Under the pieces are notes generated by a model. That model worked only from the letters and a program-made list of their open reading frames with translations. It was not told the DNA's origin and did no database searches. Below, piece after piece: positions 61,101 through 64,000 of a stretch of 64,000 nucleotides of DNA. Source of the stretch: Zonotrichia leucophrys gambelii (lineage: Eukaryota > Chordata > Aves > Passeriformes > Passerellidae); contig NC_088171.1 in the NCBI RefSeq assembly GCF_028769735.1, positions 68,279,216-68,343,215 of the forward strand, written 5' to 3'. Made by a program: the position numbers and the translations under genes. Each line of letters begins with the position of its first letter. Positions within the stretch are counted from its first letter, which is position 1.

Positions 61101-64000
61101 GGGTTGGTAAATTTAAACAGAAACCCAGCTGAATCAGAACTTGTCCTTCCACAGAGCTTGTTAGCAGTGGTGTCTGCTTTGGCCAGCTTTTCCAAATACC
61201 TTTTTCATCTTGGCATGTAGGCTAGCTTTGGAGATGTGCAACATTGGAACAGATGCCAAAAGCCCAGCGCTGTCATTTCAGCTTAATTTCTGGCATCTGA
61301 GTGTGCTGGAAGTGTAATAGACATTTTACTCGTCTTCAGGTGGCATGGCTCTCCAGGTTACACCTGTGTGAGTCTCCAGAGCAGTGTTACTCCTTAGGCT
61401 TTCATTTAACTCTCCTGATGGAGAACAAGATTGTGTTTTCACAAATGATTTGCTGCTGTTCATTCTGCTGACTAAACTACAAGTGGCAGGTTCTGTCTGC
61501 AGTATTAAATTCCAAAGTAGACTGTGCATTGAAAATAACCTTTAGGCTGCCAGCAGAGGCGATTCAGAGGTAGAATGAGGCTTTGTCTTTCTGATGTAAG
61601 AGCTTAGGGTAAAATACAGCATTTGATGTATGCAGTAACCTTTCCTAAAAATAAAGACTGCTGAGTGTTGGCCAATGTGTTTAAAATACTGTAATTATCT
61701 GTCGTAAAGAACTGTCATTATTTTTGTTGCATGTATTTAATGGCTAGCCCAGTGAGGTTGAGGCCTTATCATAAATAGTAACAGTAGTTATATAATACAT
61801 CCAGAGCTGTGAGCACCTGATGTTCTGCACAGATGAGGGCTGTCTGAAGGACAGGAGAAGGACTTACTTTCTCATGAGCAACTCGGTGTGGCAGTATGTC
61901 ACATCCAATAAGGCAAATGCTGAGTGTAAACTTCCTCATGGAAAAGAGTAAGTTTTATCAACCTGGCTGGTCAGTAGCTCCTTGAAATAGTTGGGAGCAT
62001 TAACCATTCTGTGCTGAAGAAAGCATCAGAAACAAGGAAGGATCACATTTTCAGGCAGTTGTGTCCCTCTGCCATTTGCCCATTTGTGCTTTCTGCTTTG
62101 CTGTGTTTGGTGTCTCAAGGGTTTCAGCCTGAGATGTAAATGAATATGTCATTAGGGGTGGCTGTTGCAACAAAACTTCAAGGAGGCTTTTCCAAATGAG
62201 GTAACAGCAAGTGTGTGTTTGTGTCTTAGTTCAAATAAAAAATACTGTCAGGAGAGGGAAAGTAGAAATAAGTGCTTTAGTTTTGATCACAGAGCAAATG
62301 ACTCCTGCTGTATTTCTAATCTGATTGTGTGATCTTGCTTTGATGCCTGTCAGTCTGGTTTGCAGGGGTGCCCATTGAGGGAGGGTTTGAAAATTGAGTT
62401 TCTTGCATTGAAATGTATTAACCTTTGAGCAACTTCTTGTCTTCCTTGCTGTGTGATGTCTGCTGCAGAGCAGAACATTTGTGGAGTTTCTTTCTTACTG
62501 AGTGGGAAAGGAGAAGTATGGCAATCTTGTGTGTTATTTATGAAATGTATGACCTTGTAAAAGCCTTGTGTATGTATTGTGACTTACATTCACATCAGAA
62601 TATTGGTCTCTCATGAGAGTCCCTTCTCAGGGGTAAACAAGTTTTAAGTACAGCTAGACCTTGAGGGAATTAGAAGGACTCCTGTTTTGAGGACTTCTAA
62701 AAAAGGGAGAGAGACAAAAGTGCTGTTATTGAAACAGTGATCTCTTGATCTCTCATTGTTTGTTGGTTGCTTTTTAATCTGTTGTATTTTTATTTCTTTT
62801 TTCCTTGGTGTGAAAACTTTCCATCCTGATTTTGTGCTGCTTATTGGAAGGAGACACTGTCAGATTCATTGGCACTGCAACTGAGCAGGCACACTTCCCT
62901 CCAGGAGGAGCTTTGGCACATTTGTCTGGTGCCTCTGATCCCCAGGAGGTTCTGCTCTGCTGCCCTTGGACTGCAGTCTGTAATTCAGGATGACAGTGTT
63001 GGTATTGGTACTCTCACTTCTGACAAGTCACCTGGTCCCATAGCTGTGGTAAAATGGGTTTTTTAATGACATTTCTCCCCCAACCCCATGCTCAGCCATC
63101 AGTCTCTCAGCATATTACAATTTCAGTTTTTCCTTTTACAGAGGAAAATTCTAGAGTTTTTCCAGTTCCAGCTTACAGAGGGAAGAGGCTACTCCTGAAG
63201 CTACTTGCATTCTTTTCTGACCTTTCAGATGAACATTGCTTCTCCCCACAGCACACGGAAAATATGTTTTAAAACATTCCTCTGCCACTCTAAATCAGAT
63301 GCCTTTTTTTTGTTTCTTTCCCAGATGGTTTTTCAAGTCTAAAGAATTTATTCTTTTTTTCATTCTCAAGATAAGGGCAGTCTGCAAAGACCTCCATTTG
63401 CCTTATTTGCTCCAAGAATCTGATTTCATGACTGATTCATATTTGCCCATCTAATTATCTTTGTGCTTCTGTTGGTTGTCACTAAAACTTTTCCACTTTT
63501 CCAGTTTCAAAGGTGACGCTTGCTTCTTTCTTACTTTAAAATTGCTTGTCAAAATGAAAGCTGTTTATACAATCTACCAACATTAACTGTCGTTTTACAA
63601 AACTGAAAAAAACAGTTACTTTAAAAAAAAACAACCCTCTTAATGGTCCTTTGTGTCTGGTATGTCTGCATATACTGTAATCTTTTGGGCATCCACTGAA
63701 TACCCCTGTGGGTTATCATAGACCAAACATGGTCTCTATCACCAATACCATTTGACTGAATTTGCAGCCAGGTAAATTCACATTGATCTACTTTTATTTT
63801 GACAATAAACATATATGTGGCCTTCACATAAAAGCTCTTTCAAGCAAAGAAAAAGCAAAGAAGCTTTATCATTGATGTGTTATTTTACAGTTTTGTCTTT
63901 TTTGCAGTAATTCAGATTCTGTCTAGTGTCTCTGTAGTAAACTGCTTGTATTTGAGGGAAATGTGTTTGATCCATGAAGTTGTGGTGAAGGCCAAGCTTA

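Larger units (their letters stand above)
55260..64000 (+). other. LYRM4: LYRM4 intron 2, partial
   Basis: The sequence runs from the exon 2 donor to the end of the window. I looked for the final LYRM4 exon, expected to encode a short tail with a GQLYST-like segment, and saw no match. The stretch has no recognisable CR1 or LTR. It contains a 21-bp tandem duplication, a perfect 38-bp palindrome, a perfect hairpin with 17-bp arms and a short TGC repeat. The rest is AT-rich, T- and G-biased intronic sequence without other visible features. Confidence 0.75.

Noticed and set aside
55260..64000. LYRM4 final exon within the window
   Set aside because: No segment encodes the expected short C-terminal tail after an AG acceptor in phase 0.

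Overview
This is a vertebrate nuclear DNA window, almost certainly from a bird of the Neoaves. It is AT-rich and sparse in genes. It carries many CR1 LINE fragments with the typical avian 3' ends (tails related to ATTCTGTGA) and one long terminal repeat of a widespread avian endogenous retrovirus type. It also has one sharply bounded CpG island. There are no prokaryotic signals such as operons, Shine-Dalgarno sites or dense long ORFs.

The only protein-coding gene I can support is LYRM4 (ISD11), on the + strand. LYRM4 is the small mitochondrial LYR-motif protein that stabilises the cysteine desulfurase NFS1 in iron-sulfur cluster assembly. Exon 1 (34194-34279) lies in the CpG island and encodes residues 1-28 plus two bases of codon 29, including the L-Y-R motif. 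Exon 2 (55139-55259) encodes the rest of codon 29 through Gln69. The splice sites are GT/AG and the frame joins cleanly across a 20.9-kb intron. I did not find the last coding exon, so it should lie beyond position 64000.

Layout. 1-33.6 kb: no coding exon seen; CR1 pieces, simple repeats and unexplained sequence. In vertebrates FARS2 is head-to-head with LYRM4, so this half is probably the first intron of FARS2 (minus strand), but no FARS2 exon is visible. 33.7-34.5 kb: CpG island and probable bidirectional promoter, with 5'-truncated CR1 copies on both sides. 34.3-55.1 kb: LYRM4 intron 1, with three CR1 copies, a CR1 endonuclease-region fragment, one LTR, a tRNA-like sequence and two blocks that look like conserved noncoding elements. 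55.3-64 kb: LYRM4 intron 2 (partial), with a perfect 38-bp palindrome and a perfect 17-bp-arm hairpin close together.

Base composition appears to flip near the CpG island. Sampled lines left of it are richer in A and C on the + strand, and sampled lines right of it are richer in T and G. That is what divergent transcription from the island would leave. I see no gene cluster or new molecular system. The most unusual items are the palindrome pair, a pre-miRNA-like hairpin at 4.8 kb, a tRNA-like element at 47.9 kb and the candidate enhancers at 51.3 and 53.8 kb.
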